From NCBI GenBank assembly GCA_022826825.1, contig JAJDUD010000061.1, positions 1 to 64,000 on the forward strand: DNA of 64,000 bases, read 5' to 3'. Made by a program: the position numbers and the translations under genes. Below are positions 26,295-34,387 of the stretch, piece after piece (positions within the stretch are counted from its first letter, which is position 1; every line of letters begins with the position of its first letter). Under the pieces are notes generated by a model. The model ran no database searches, was not told the origin of the DNA, and was given only the letters and a program-made list of their open reading frames with translations. Origin of the DNA: Acidobacteriota bacterium (lineage in GTDB: Bacteria; Acidobacteriota; Vicinamibacteria; Marinacidobacterales; Marinacidobacteraceae).

Positions 26295-29200
26295 TGGCCA
26301 CCCTCGCCGATTCCGTCTCGGTGCGAACCCGGTTCGCCCGCTCGGCAAATCTGGAACGCGATTCGGGCCGGTCAGAACCCTTCGACGGCTATATCGTCAC
26401 TGGCAGGGCACTCGACATGATCGAGCGGCTGACCAGCGCGTCCCTCAAGGGGCGGGCCGGGGGTGCGTGGTCCGTCACCGGTCCCCACGGTTCGGGGAAA
26501 TCCTCGCTTGCCCTTCTGCTTGACGCCGCGTTCGGCCCCGGCGAAGGGCTCCGAAGTACGGCTCTGGATCTAATCGCCGACGCATCCCCGGCAGCGGCGG
26601 GAGCCATTCGGGACGCACACCGACGCCACGGTACAAGTGGGACTGGCTTTCAGCGCGGCTTGGTCACCGCTCAACGCGAACCCATCGCCCACGCGCTGCT
26701 GCGGGCGCTCCATGCCGCGGTCGTCGGGACATGGGGCCGGATCCCTTCCGCGCGCGAGTTCCCGGCTTGCCGGCTTCTGAAGCAGGCGCTGCGGAATCCG
26801 GAGGCGTCGGACCTTTGGCGCAACGGTGCGTTGTCCTCAACCATCGTCGAAATCGCCGGATCGCTCGCCGAACGCGCTCCTCTACTACTGATCGTGGACG
26901 AGTTCGGCAAGAGCTTGGAAGCGATCCGAGACGGCGACGACGCCGACCCGTACGTCCTGCAGCAGCTCGCGGAAGCCGGACAGGGCGGAGCGCTTCCGGT
27001 TTTCGTCATCACCCTCCAGCACCTGTCCTTCGACGATTACCTGATCGGGGCCGAGACGTCGAAGCGTCGCGAATGGGCGAAGGTGCAGGGGCGGTTCGAA
27101 GACGTGACCTACGTGGAGTCAGCCCGTCAGTCTCGCGCACTCATCGGGTCGGTCTTCGACATCCGGGACGACACACTACGGGCACGCATCCGAAGCGATG
27201 CCCGGGGTTACTCGAACGCTCTGTATGGACTAGGGATCGCCGACAGAACCGACACGGAGGTCCTCGCCTCCTGTTATCCCTTGCATCCGCTGGTCGTCCT
27301 CGTGCTGCCCGAGTTGTGCAGCCGCTACGGGCAGCACGAACGCACCCTCTTTTCCTTCCTCGCAGGGGCGGATCCGGCAAGCGCGGCGTCGTTCCTCACC
27401 GCCTGCAGAATCCCCAAGCGCGGCGCACTGCCTTTCGTCGGCCTGGACACGGTGTACGACTACTTCGTTGGGGCCGGGGCGATTTCGAACGGTGCCCTGT
27501 CGCAGTCGAGCCGCTGGACCCGGATCGCGACCAGACTGCGCGACATTCACGGGCTGTCCCCGACACAGACCCGGCTCGCCAAGTCCATCGCCCTCGTGAA
27601 CCTCGTCTCGACCAGCGGAACGATCCGGGCGTCGCGGGAGATTCTGTCGTTAGCAGTGCCGAAACCGGAGAAGGATATTGAGGCGCTGGAAACGCGGGGC
27701 GTCATCACCTACCGTGCATTCGCGGACGAGTACCGGATCTGGCAGGGCACGGACACTGACATTCGCCGTCTTCTGGATGCGGCGTACAAGCGGCTGCATC
27801 ACAGGTCTCTGTTCGACATCCTTTCCGAAATGGAGGCGCCTCCGCCCGTGGTTGCGGCGCGCCATAGCGCACAGAATCATGTGCTGCGCATCTTCAAGCG
27901 ACGGTACGCCGAGGCCGGGGAACCAATCGAACCACTTGATCCCTTTTCGGAATTCGACGGCGAGGTCCTTCTCAACGTCGGCCCGCTGGCTCCGACCTTG
28001 CCGGCACCTGGTCTGGGTGTGAAGCCGATGATCGCGGCAACGCCGAAGAGCACGACCGACCTCGACCGCGCTGCACGCGAGGTCACGGCGGTCGTAGCGG
28101 TACTCAATGATCCGGTCGTCGCCGACGATCCAGTAGCTCGCACGGAACTCGAGGAACGACTCGCCCAAGCCCGCGCGGCCTTCGACCACGCTTTCGGCAT
28201 CGCTTTTCGGGCGGACGCCTGCCGCTGGACGATGTGCATCAAAGAATCGACGGTAGGTGAGTTGCCTCCCGGCCGGGGTAGCACACCGCTGTCGGAGGCC
28301 GCCGACCGCGCCTATGCGCACACCCCGGTGGTCTCCAACGAAATGCTCAACCGGACGGTACTCACCTCCCAAGGCGCGAAGGCCCGGCGAATGGTGCTGG
28401 AGGCCATGATTGAGCGGGGTTCGGAACAGGGTCTCGGCTTCGAGGGATACGGGCCGGAAGTGGCTATGTATCGGGCGGTCCTGAAAGGGACCGGACTTCA
28501 CGGGTTCGCGCCCGGGACGAAGGAACTGGGCTTCCACGATCCCTGTGACAAGTCGCTGGAGTGGGCGTGGCAGTCGGTTCAGCAGGCGTTCCAGGGAGCC
28601 CAAACCCAGCGCGTCAAAGTCCGCGATCTGTACCGTGTCCTCCTTTCGCCGCCGATCGGAATGAAGGCCGGAGTCATTCCCGTACTTCTGACCGTCGCAC
28701 TCCTCGTAAGGTCCGACGATGTCGCGATTTATGAACACGGCACCTTCAAGCCGCTGTTGACGGCGGATCTGTCCGAACGGATGGTCCGGAATCCAGGCCA
28801 CTTTGAGATCAAGTGCTTCGCGAACACTGAGGGGGCGCGCGGCCAAGTGGTCTCCGCGCTCGCGGATTACCTAGGCGTTCGAGGCAGCTCTCGCCGTTAC
28901 CGAGTCGCCAATGTGGTCGCCGTGGTCGGACATTTGGTCTCGAAGGTCCGGCAGCTGGATCGCTTTACACTGAGGACCCGCGATCTCGGCGGGGCCGCTT
29001 CGGCGGTGAGGGACGTCATGATCGCCGCTGTGGAGCCGGACCAACTGTTGTTCGACGCCCTTCCGACATCGCTCGGCTTTCCCCCGGTCCCGGCGGACGC
29101 TCTGAGCTATGGAGCCGCGAGCGATTACGCGAAGACGGTGGCCGAGGCTCTTGAGGAACTGAGCGCCCGGCCCGATAGACTGCTTGCGGAATTGCTCCGG

Positions 29201-29749
29201 CTGTTGCTCGATACCAGCACCGAGGCATCTCGCGCAGCGATTTCCCGTCAGGCAGCGGCGCTGGAAGGACAGGTTCTCGATCCCGAGTTGCGGGCCTTCG
29301 TGCTGACGCTTGCGAGCGATGCGGCCGAGACCGACTCGGACTGGATGCGGGCCATTGCAACAGTCGTCGCCAAGAAGGCACCGTCCGAGTGGACCGAAGA
29401 CGACATAGTGTGGTTCGGTCGCGAACTCTCGCACCGCGTGGCAGCCTTCCATCGGCTCCTCGCTCTCCATACCGACAACCAGACCGGCAGCGCGCCCGAC
29501 GCCTTGCGCGTGACATTGACCCGCGCCGATGGCAGCGAGCACATTCGGCTCGTCGCTGTTGGCGCGAAGGACCGCCATGACGCGGAACGCGCTCTCGACG
29601 CCGCCCTTGCCGAACTAGCTCAGATCACCGGCTCATCCCACCGCGCCCACAAGGTCCTGCTCGCTCTACTGGGTGAACGGTTGCTGCCGGATCAGCACGA
29701 GAGTGCCGATGAGTCCGCGCATCCACTACGGAGTGCAGTCAATGTCTGA
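26294..29749 (+). CDS. sspC: Large P-loop ATPase SspC
   Basis: 1151 residues. Walker A is GPHGSGKSSLAL (from residue 63), and Walker B is LLLIVDEFGKSLE (near 202). The rest is long, mostly helical and without membrane segments. It lies exactly where sspC lies in sspABCD clusters and starts MATLADSVSVRTRFARSANLERD, typical of these ATPases. In known systems SspC with SspB and SspD carries out the sequence-specific modification of one strand. It overlaps sspD by 8 bases. Confidence 0.82.
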   Translation: MATLADSVSVRTRFARSANLERDSGRSEPFDGYIVTGRALDMIERLTSASLKGRAGGAWSVTGPHGSGKSSLALLLDAAFGPGEGLRSTALDLIADASPAAAGAIRDAHRRHGTSGTGFQRGLVTAQREPIAHALLRALHAAVVGTWGRIPSAREFPACRLLKQALRNPEASDLWRNGALSSTIVEIAGSLAERAPLLLIVDEFGKSLEAIRDGDDADPYVLQQLAEAGQGGALPVFVITLQHLSFDDYLIGAETSKRREWAKVQGRFEDVTYVESARQSRALIGSVFDIRDDTLRARIRSDARGYSNALYGLGIADRTDTEVLASCYPLHPLVVLVLPELCSRYGQHERTLFSFLAGADPASAASFLTACRIPKRGALPFVGLDTVYDYFVGAGAISNGALSQSSRWTRIATRLRDIHGLSPTQTRLAKSIALVNLVSTSGTIRASREILSLAVPKPEKDIEALETRGVITYRAFADEYRIWQGTDTDIRRLLDAAYKRLHHRSLFDILSEMEAPPPVVAARHSAQNHVLRIFKRRYAEAGEPIEPLDPFSEFDGEVLLNVGPLAPTLPAPGLGVKPMIAATPKSTTDLDRAAREVTAVVAVLNDPVVADDPVARTELEERLAQARAAFDHAFGIAFRADACRWTMCIKESTVGELPPGRGSTPLSEAADRAYAHTPVVSNEMLNRTVLTSQGAKARRMVLEAMIERGSEQGLGFEGYGPEVAMYRAVLKGTGLHGFAPGTKELGFHDPCDKSLEWAWQSVQQAFQGAQTQRVKVRDLYRVLLSPPIGMKAGVIPVLLTVALLVRSDDVAIYEHGTFKPLLTADLSERMVRNPGHFEIKCFANTEGARGQVVSALADYLGVRGSSRRYRVANVVAVVGHLVSKVRQLDRFTLRTRDLGGAASAVRDVMIAAVEPDQLLFDALPTSLGFPPVPADALSYGAASDYAKTVAEALEELSARPDRLLAELLRLLLDTSTEASRAAISRQAAALEGQVLDPELRAFVLTLASDAAETDSDWMRAIATVVAKKAPSEWTEDDIVWFGRELSHRVAAFHRLLALHTDNQTGSAPDALRVTLTRADGSEHIRLVAVGAKDRHDAERALDAALAELAQITGSSHRAHKVLLALLGERLLPDQHESADESAHPLRSAVNV

Positions 29750-30590
29750 AGACGTCCGCCATATCTGCGGCATTTCCGGGGGTAAGGACTCCAGCGCGCT
29801 CGCGGTCTATCTGCGGGGCAAAGTAAGTGGCATGGAGTACTTCTTCTGCGACACCGGCGCTGAACTCCCAGAAACCTACGAATACCTGACCCGGCTCGAA
29901 GTCCTGCTCGGCCAACCCATCGTCCGCCTGAATGCTGAACGGGGTTTCGATCACTGGTTCGAGGTATTCCGCGGCGCGCTCCCGTCGCCCCAGATGCGCT
30001 GGTGCACCAAGAACATGAAGATCAAGCCGATTGAAACTTGGATCGGTGACGAACCCGCAGTGTCCTACGTGGCGATCCGTGCTGATGAAGCGAACCGCAA
30101 GGGGTACATCTCGACGAAGTCCAACATCAAGAGTCGTTTCCCGTTCGTCGAGGATGGAATCGACCGGGACGGGGTCATGCGCATTCTGGAGGATGCCGGG
30201 ATTGGCCTGCCGAGCTACTACGAGTGGCGCACGAGATCCGGTTGTTACTTCTGCTTCTACCAGCGTAAGGCTGAGTGGATCGGTCTCGCTGACCGCCACC
30301 CGGACCTCTTCGAGCGTGCGGTGGCAATTGAGCAGAAAGTGCTTCAGGACGCCGGCGTCGGCGGCGATGCCGATTTCGGCGATCAGGCCATGCGGAGCCG
30401 CAACTACACCTGGTCGGGTGGCGAGAGCCTTCCCCAACTTCGCGCCCGCCGAGAAGAGATCCTCAAGAAGCATCGGGATTCCTTGGCTCGCTCGCGCCAA
30501 TCTGTTCAGAACGTGCCCCTCTTGGAGGCACTAGCTGACGCTCTCGACGAAGAAGACGACGCCACTCCCTGCACCGTTTGTGCGCTTTGA
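29742..30590 (+). CDS. sspD: PAPS-reductase-like SspD
   Basis: 282 residues, an adenine nucleotide alpha hydrolase. The PP-loop SGGKDSS lies at residues 12-18, with FFCDTGAELPETYEYL and MRWCTKNMKIKP downstream and cysteine pairs SGCYFCFYQ and TPCTVCAL. Enzymes of this type (DndC, SspD) activate the DNA phosphate by adenylation for sulfur insertion. ATG 29742 is preferred over upstream in-frame starts because GGAG lies about 8 bases before it and the overlap with sspC is then only 8 bases. This is the last gene of the tightly packed sspABCD operon. Confidence 0.87.
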   Translation: MSEDVRHICGISGGKDSSALAVYLRGKVSGMEYFFCDTGAELPETYEYLTRLEVLLGQPIVRLNAERGFDHWFEVFRGALPSPQMRWCTKNMKIKPIETWIGDEPAVSYVAIRADEANRKGYISTKSNIKSRFPFVEDGIDRDGVMRILEDAGIGLPSYYEWRTRSGCYFCFYQRKAEWIGLADRHPDLFERAVAIEQKVLQDAGVGGDADFGDQAMRSRNYTWSGGESLPQLRARREEILKKHRDSLARSRQSVQNVPLLEALADALDEEDDATPCTVCAL

Positions 30591-30694
30591 CACTCTCCAA
30601 GCGACCTAGGAGGTTTTCTCCAAAACAGCTCGACCACCTTGGGCACGGTAGCCGCAAGTACATCCGCGATCCACTAATCTGAAATAAATTTCAC

Positions 30695-30715
30695 CTCCTT
30701 GGAAAGGAGTCTCCA
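30695..30715 (+). promoter_or_regulatory. Hairpin that pairs with the ribosome site of the DUF262 gene
   Basis: CTCCTT (30695-30700) is complementary to AAGGAG (30704-30709) across a 3-base loop, and AAGGAG is the ribosome site 6 bases before ATG 30716. An A/T-rich stretch (TAATCTGAAATAAATTTC) precedes it and could hold a promoter. The design would keep expression low or conditional. Confidence 0.5.
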
Positions 30716-31795
30716 ATGCGCCGGTCAACCACTCAGTGGAGCGTCCGTATGCTTGCTGACTTTCAGCACCGAATGAACGTCGATGCCGAGTACCAGCGTG
30801 GCAAGGTCTGGTCCAAAGCACAGCAGGCCCTGCTTATCGACTCGATCCTTCGCGGCTTTGAGATCCCAGGTCTCATCGTGCGTAAGGTTACTAATGGTGG
30901 TCATCGTCTTTTTGACGTTATCGACGGAAAACAGCGTCTGACTGCCATGTGGAGTTTCATTTCTGACGATATTCGACTCCTGCGGACATCCAGCGATCTT
31001 CCAGGGCTCGGCAATCTGAGCGGCAAGTGCTGGTCTGAACTCCCCGCGACCGCACAGGATCGGCTGCAGTTTGCCAGCATTACTGTGTCTCAAATTGAGG
31101 AAGCGACGCAGGAGGAGATTCATGAGCTCTTTCTGAGGTTTCAGAAGGGTGAACCTCTTAACGCTGCCGAGCGTCGAAACGCGATGATTGGACCTGTCCG
31201 CGACTTCGTCGCGACGCGTCTTTCGGAACATCCTCTCTGGCCAACGACGGCCATAAGTTCGAGGCGTTTCGGTATTCATGAGCACTCGGCCATCGTCCTG
31301 GCCCTCGTAAACGCCCGTGGTCCGACCAGTCTCAAGGGTGCAGATCTCGAACACTTGTACGAAGACATGACTTTCGATCCTCGGGGCGATGTGGCTCAAG
31401 AGACGCTAGCGCTATTGCACACGCTTCACGAAATATCCCGCTCGAAGCCTCGCTTGCTCCGCACGAGGTGGGGTCTGGTCGATTTGTCGCTTGTACTTCT
31501 TCGGGACACGAAGCGTACATTCGCCGATAGTCCACAACAGGTTGCGGCCTTCTTCGAGGATTTCGAGCGGATGCGTCGTGATGTTGGTGCCGCCCTTACG
31601 GACTATCAGACCAGAATGGTCGAAGTGTCTCTAAGCAACCCAGACCGCGAAGAGGCCCTAGAACAGCTAGACGTTCCCCAAGATGTCCTAAGTTACCACC
31701 TAGCCTTCGCACGGGAGGGCGGAACAGTCGAGAACATCAAGGTACGACTCAGTGTCCTCCTGGACAGACTACGTCAGTATTTCGCCACGCTCTAA
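30716..31795 (+). CDS. DUF262-domain protein, SspE-like without HNH domain
   Basis: 359 residues. The N-terminal DUF262 (ParB/GmrSD-N-like) domain shows NVDAEYQRGKVWSKAQQALLIDSI and FDVIDGKQRLTAMWSF, with the signature at residues 70-74 as DGKQR instead of DGQQR. The second half is helical, with no H...N...H motif of a DUF1524 nuclease. In SspABCD systems the restriction partner SspE is DUF262 fused to such a nuclease and uses this domain to sense phosphorothioate and hydrolyse NTP. This short form keeps the sensor or NTPase part only. GC content drops to the mid-50s by eye, unlike the genes before it, suggesting separate acquisition. Confidence 0.8.
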   Translation: MRRSTTQWSVRMLADFQHRMNVDAEYQRGKVWSKAQQALLIDSILRGFEIPGLIVRKVTNGGHRLFDVIDGKQRLTAMWSFISDDIRLLRTSSDLPGLGNLSGKCWSELPATAQDRLQFASITVSQIEEATQEEIHELFLRFQKGEPLNAAERRNAMIGPVRDFVATRLSEHPLWPTTAISSRRFGIHEHSAIVLALVNARGPTSLKGADLEHLYEDMTFDPRGDVAQETLALLHTLHEISRSKPRLLRTRWGLVDLSLVLLRDTKRTFADSPQQVAAFFEDFERMRRDVGAALTDYQTRMVEVSLSNPDREEALEQLDVPQDVLSYHLAFAREGGTVENIKVRLSVLLDRLRQYFATL

Positions 31796-31804
31796 GGCAT
31801 GCAG

Positions 31805-32557
31805 ATGAAGCGCTCGTCCGTCGTGGACTTTCTCCTAGGCCGCCCCGGTACTGTGTTCCTTACGGCGGTACTGACAGCATGCAGCTTTCTGCTCGAGGCC
31901 GGAAATCGTACAGTAGCCGTTCTTGCCGTCACTTTCGCTATTGTCGGACATACATCCGTCGGTTGGTTTGTGGGTCGTCGTAGTGAACAAGAGATGCGGC
32001 AGAAGTATGGACGGGTATTGAACCGGTTGTTTCAGCTCCTATCAGACCTTGGCGACCTGAGCTCCCAAGATCACGGCCTCTGGAGAATTGAGGTATACGT
32101 CGAGCGCGTGGCGTTTGCTCTATCCCTGAGGCGGCCTTGGTTTCGACGCAGGATGTTGGTACCTGCACACCTGCTAGCGTTGAAGCATGTCGCGCCCCCA
32201 GCACAGAGCATTTCGATTCACGACGAGCTCTTCGGGTGGAGTTTTCGTAACGCAAAGCCGTGTCTCTGGTGGAACGACAACCTGGGCCAGTTTCGCCACG
32301 GCCATGACACTCCGCCCAACAGAGCGATTGATCTGCGACCGTGCGTCAATCAAGAACTGGAAGGACGTTTTGGATCGGTGAGTGTCAACCCGATCGTTGA
32401 TGACCTTGGCGCTCAGTGCATTGGTCTACTGGTTATCCATACGCCACGCGACCCTGAAATCGTGACTAAGGCGCTCGGTGCTTTGTTTAGCGAGAATGCG
32501 AGACGACACGTGGCGCGGGCTTGTCACGATTTGCATACACGGCTCATTGAGGCATAA
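31805..32557 (+). CDS. Two-TM protein with GAF-like domain
   Basis: About 250 residues. Two hydrophobic segments near the N-terminus (TVFLTAVLTACSFLLEAG and VLAVTFAIVGHTSVGWFVG) are followed by a coiled region and a C-terminal domain of about 170 residues with a GAF-like strand pattern: WRIEVYVERVAFAL, FGWSFRNAKPCLWW, FGSVSVNPIVD, GLLVIHTP. ATG 31805 is preferred because TAAGG lies 7 bases upstream; ATG 31799 is the alternative. It starts 9 bases after the DUF262 gene with the same low GC, so the two form a unit. A membrane-bound sensor or effector partner is plausible. I know of no described system with this protein. Confidence 0.6.
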   Translation: MKRSSVVDFLLGRPGTVFLTAVLTACSFLLEAGNRTVAVLAVTFAIVGHTSVGWFVGRRSEQEMRQKYGRVLNRLFQLLSDLGDLSSQDHGLWRIEVYVERVAFALSLRRPWFRRRMLVPAHLLALKHVAPPAQSISIHDELFGWSFRNAKPCLWWNDNLGQFRHGHDTPPNRAIDLRPCVNQELEGRFGSVSVNPIVDDLGAQCIGLLVIHTPRDPEIVTKALGALFSENARRHVARACHDLHTRLIEA

Positions 32558-32562
32558 GGACG

Positions 32563-32669
32563 CTGGTCTTCCCCGCGCCGTTCACTCCGAGGAGCAGGGA
32601 CAACGGTTCGAGGTGCAGTGTGAAGTTGACGAAACATCGGTAGTTGTCTGCGTAGAGTCGGGTGATCAT
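32563..32669 (-). pseudogene. Truncated RecF/AAA-type ATPase
   Basis: From ATG 32669 the minus frame reads MITRLYADNYRCFVNF, LHLEPLSLLLG and GVNGAGKTSVL, the N-terminus of an AAA_21/RecF-like ATPase including its Walker A. It ends abruptly at about 32563, where the sequence switches to the end of the two-TM gene. The remaining several hundred codons are absent nearby. It is a gene cut by insertion of the defence island or left after a deletion. Confidence 0.75.
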
Positions 32670-32959
32670 CGTGTTCGGTTCGCCGCCCGCGGCCCGACAG
32701 CGAGCGGGGGGTTGGCGAAGCGCGGCCGATACTACCCGGAGGATTCGGAGCCTCCCAGACGGTGTCCGCGTAGGGTGCAGGGGCAGTCGCCGCTTCTGGC
32801 CTCCGGATCGAGCGGATGATTTCTGCGGGACGCGGTCGTGGGGCGCAGCTTTGGAAGGGGCTGGTCCGACGGCGATGCATCGAGGAGCGACGAGTGCGCC
32901 CGCATCGGGTGAGGGTGGGCCGGCCGAGGGCGCAGGAGTGCGCACTCGCCACGCGGCGC

Positions 32960-33045
32960 CACCGCGGTGTGCGTTTCGTCCGCCGTTGGCGGACGATGCC
33001 GGTCTGAAGACCGGCGTTCCCTGCCGGATGCACCGTCCGGGCCTT
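32960..33045. repeat. REP-like palindromic repeat
   Basis: GTGCGTTTCGTCCGCCGTTGGCGGAC is followed by GCCGGTCTGAAGACCGGC and GTTCCCTGCC, a two-hairpin unit. The whole stretch 32670-33099 contains no gene. Confidence 0.75.
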
Positions 33046-33099
33046 CTGTCGGGGTGATGGCCGTCCTGTTGTAGTGCAATACAGCCTCCGGAGACACGC

Positions 33100-33354
33100 A
33101 TGCACACCACCACTCTGCGCAAGGTCGGCGGGTCCGTCATGCTGGCGGTGCCCCCGCCGCTTCTCGATGCCCTGGAACTCCGGGCCGGCACCAGGGTGAG
33201 CATCAGGATCGAGGACGGTCAGCTGGTGGTCGCGAGGCGGGCACGCCCCCGCTACGGGCTCGAGGAACTGCTGGCCCAATGCGACGAGAACGCTACCGAC
33301 GACGAGGATGGCGCGTGGCTTGAAGCCCGACCGGTCGGCAAAGAGCTGCTGTGA
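33100..33354 (+). CDS. MazE/ChpI-type AbrB-fold antitoxin
   Basis: 84 residues: TTLRKVGGSVMLAVPPPLLDAL and GTRVSIRIEDGQLVVARR form a swapped-hairpin (SpoVT/AbrB) DNA-binding domain, and the acidic C-terminus (DENATDDEDGAW) would block the toxin. GGAG lies 8 bases before ATG. The upstream dyad TTGTAGTGCAATACAG (33070-33085) is a likely operator of the kind common to mazEF operons. Its stop overlaps the toxin start by one base. Confidence 0.87.
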   Translation: MHTTTLRKVGGSVMLAVPPPLLDALELRAGTRVSIRIEDGQLVVARRARPRYGLEELLAQCDENATDDEDGAWLEARPVGKELL

Positions 33355-33686
33355 TGCAGCGCCGCGGTGTTTGGCTGGTCAGTCTTGACCCCACGGCGGC
33401 CAAGGACGGGCGAGGAACTCGGCCCGTGGTGAACGTCTCCCCGCAACCCTTCAACGAGTTGACCGGAGCCCCCGTTGTCCTCCCGATCACCACCGGCGGG
33501 AGCTTTGCGCGCCGGCGGGGCTTCGCGGTCTCGCTCGCCGAGGCCGGCACCCGCACCGTCGGGGTGATCCGCTGTGATCAGCCGCGCGCCCTCGACCTGG
33601 CGGCCCGACACGGGAGGCGCCTCGAATCCCTCCCGGAGCCGATCATGGACGAGGTGCTCGCGCGCCTCGCCGCGATTCTGGCGTAA
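33354..33686 (+). CDS. MazF/ChpB-family endoribonuclease toxin
   Basis: 110 residues: RRGVWLVSLDPTAAKDGRGTRPVVNVSP, GAPVVLPITTGG, GFAVSL and GVIRCDQPRALDLAAR give the full PemK/MazF fold, including the conserved Arg of the RPVV segment and the Thr/Ser of the ITTGG loop. It cleaves free mRNA at short sequences. ATG 33354 overlaps the antitoxin TGA by one base (TGATG). The toxin appears intact. Confidence 0.9.
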   Translation: MQRRGVWLVSLDPTAAKDGRGTRPVVNVSPQPFNELTGAPVVLPITTGGSFARRRGFAVSLAEAGTRTVGVIRCDQPRALDLAARHGRRLESLPEPIMDEVLARLAAILA

Positions 33687-33734
33687 CAGGCTTCGCGGCC
33701 ACGGTCGTTCGTGGCCCAATGGGTGGGGCTCGCC

Positions 33735-33828
33735 ATGCGGCGCAACGGCGGCGTGCGTTTCGTCCGCCGGTGGCGGACGATGCCGGTCAGAGACCGGCGC
33801 TCCGAGCCGTCAGGAGTCCCGGAGGCGG
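33735..33828. repeat. REP-like palindromic repeat
   Basis: GTGCGTTTCGTCCGCCGGTGGCGGAC then GCCGGTCAGAGACCGGC and GCTCCGAGCC, nearly the same as 32960-33045, so the MazEF operon is flanked on both sides by direct copies of one repeat. It runs into the 3' end of the next minus-strand gene. Confidence 0.75.
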
Positions 33829-34316
33829 TTGAGGAAGTCGGCGACGCTGTTGGCGGAGAGAACGGCGGCGGCCACTGCGGCCGGGGAGGCCCGGGCGAGC
33901 GTCGTCCGGTCGGCGGCGGGCAGGTCCTCCGGGAACGCTGCCGATACGTCGATTCCGCGGCTTCCCAGGACCACCCGCGCCGTCGCCTCGTTCGTCTCGG
34001 CACGCACCTCGTAGTACGTCTCGACATATGCCTTGGCGAACGATTCGGCGTGTGACCGAGCGAACGCCTCAGTGAACGCCGGAACGAACACTTCGGCATA
34101 TGGGTGAGAGCCCAACCTGGCGTATTTCCGGACAAACGTCTTGTCGTAGGCCTGAACGAACGCCCGGGCGTATCCGCGAACGAACGCCTTGCCGTAGGCC
34201 TGAGCGATCCTGAAGCGCAGCCCCCGCAGCCGCCCATCCCACGGTCCCGGTGCTTCCCATTGCTCGGGCACTGGTCCCATCCGAATGATCAGGACCTCCT
34301 CCTTCCCTGCCGTCAT
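33810..34316 (-). CDS. Hypothetical protein with aromatic repeats
   Basis: About 168 residues from ATG 34316, with GTG 34349 as an alternative start. The middle part is a tandem repeat of about 8 residues: QAYGKAFVRGYARAFVQAY, DKTFVRKYARL, ...FAKAYVETYYEVRAE, each with an aromatic, Ala and Lys/Arg. It resembles the repetitive C-terminal tails of Rpn/transposase-like proteins (which have EGxxKGI repeats) but with different residues. The C-terminus (VAAAVLSANSVADFLNRLRDS) is helical. Unknown function. Confidence 0.6.
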   Translation of the reverse strand: MTAGKEEVLIIRMGPVPEQWEAPGPWDGRLRGLRFRIAQAYGKAFVRGYARAFVQAYDKTFVRKYARLGSHPYAEVFVPAFTEAFARSHAESFAKAYVETYYEVRAETNEATARVVLGSRGIDVSAAFPEDLPAADRTTLARASPAAVAAAVLSANSVADFLNRLRDS

Positions 34317-34387
34317 CCCGATCGCCGTCCACCGAGTGTAGCCGCCCACCGGAGCGGCGATAATTCCCCGTTCCGGCAGGAGCCCCG

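Noticed and set aside
30716-31795. Complete SspE (DUF262 plus HNH nuclease)
   Set aside because: The C-terminal half has no His...Asn...His nuclease motif and the protein is far shorter than SspE.
32670-33099. Small genes in the spacer before MazEF
   Set aside because: Open frames here cross a palindromic repeat, lack ribosome sites and resemble nothing.
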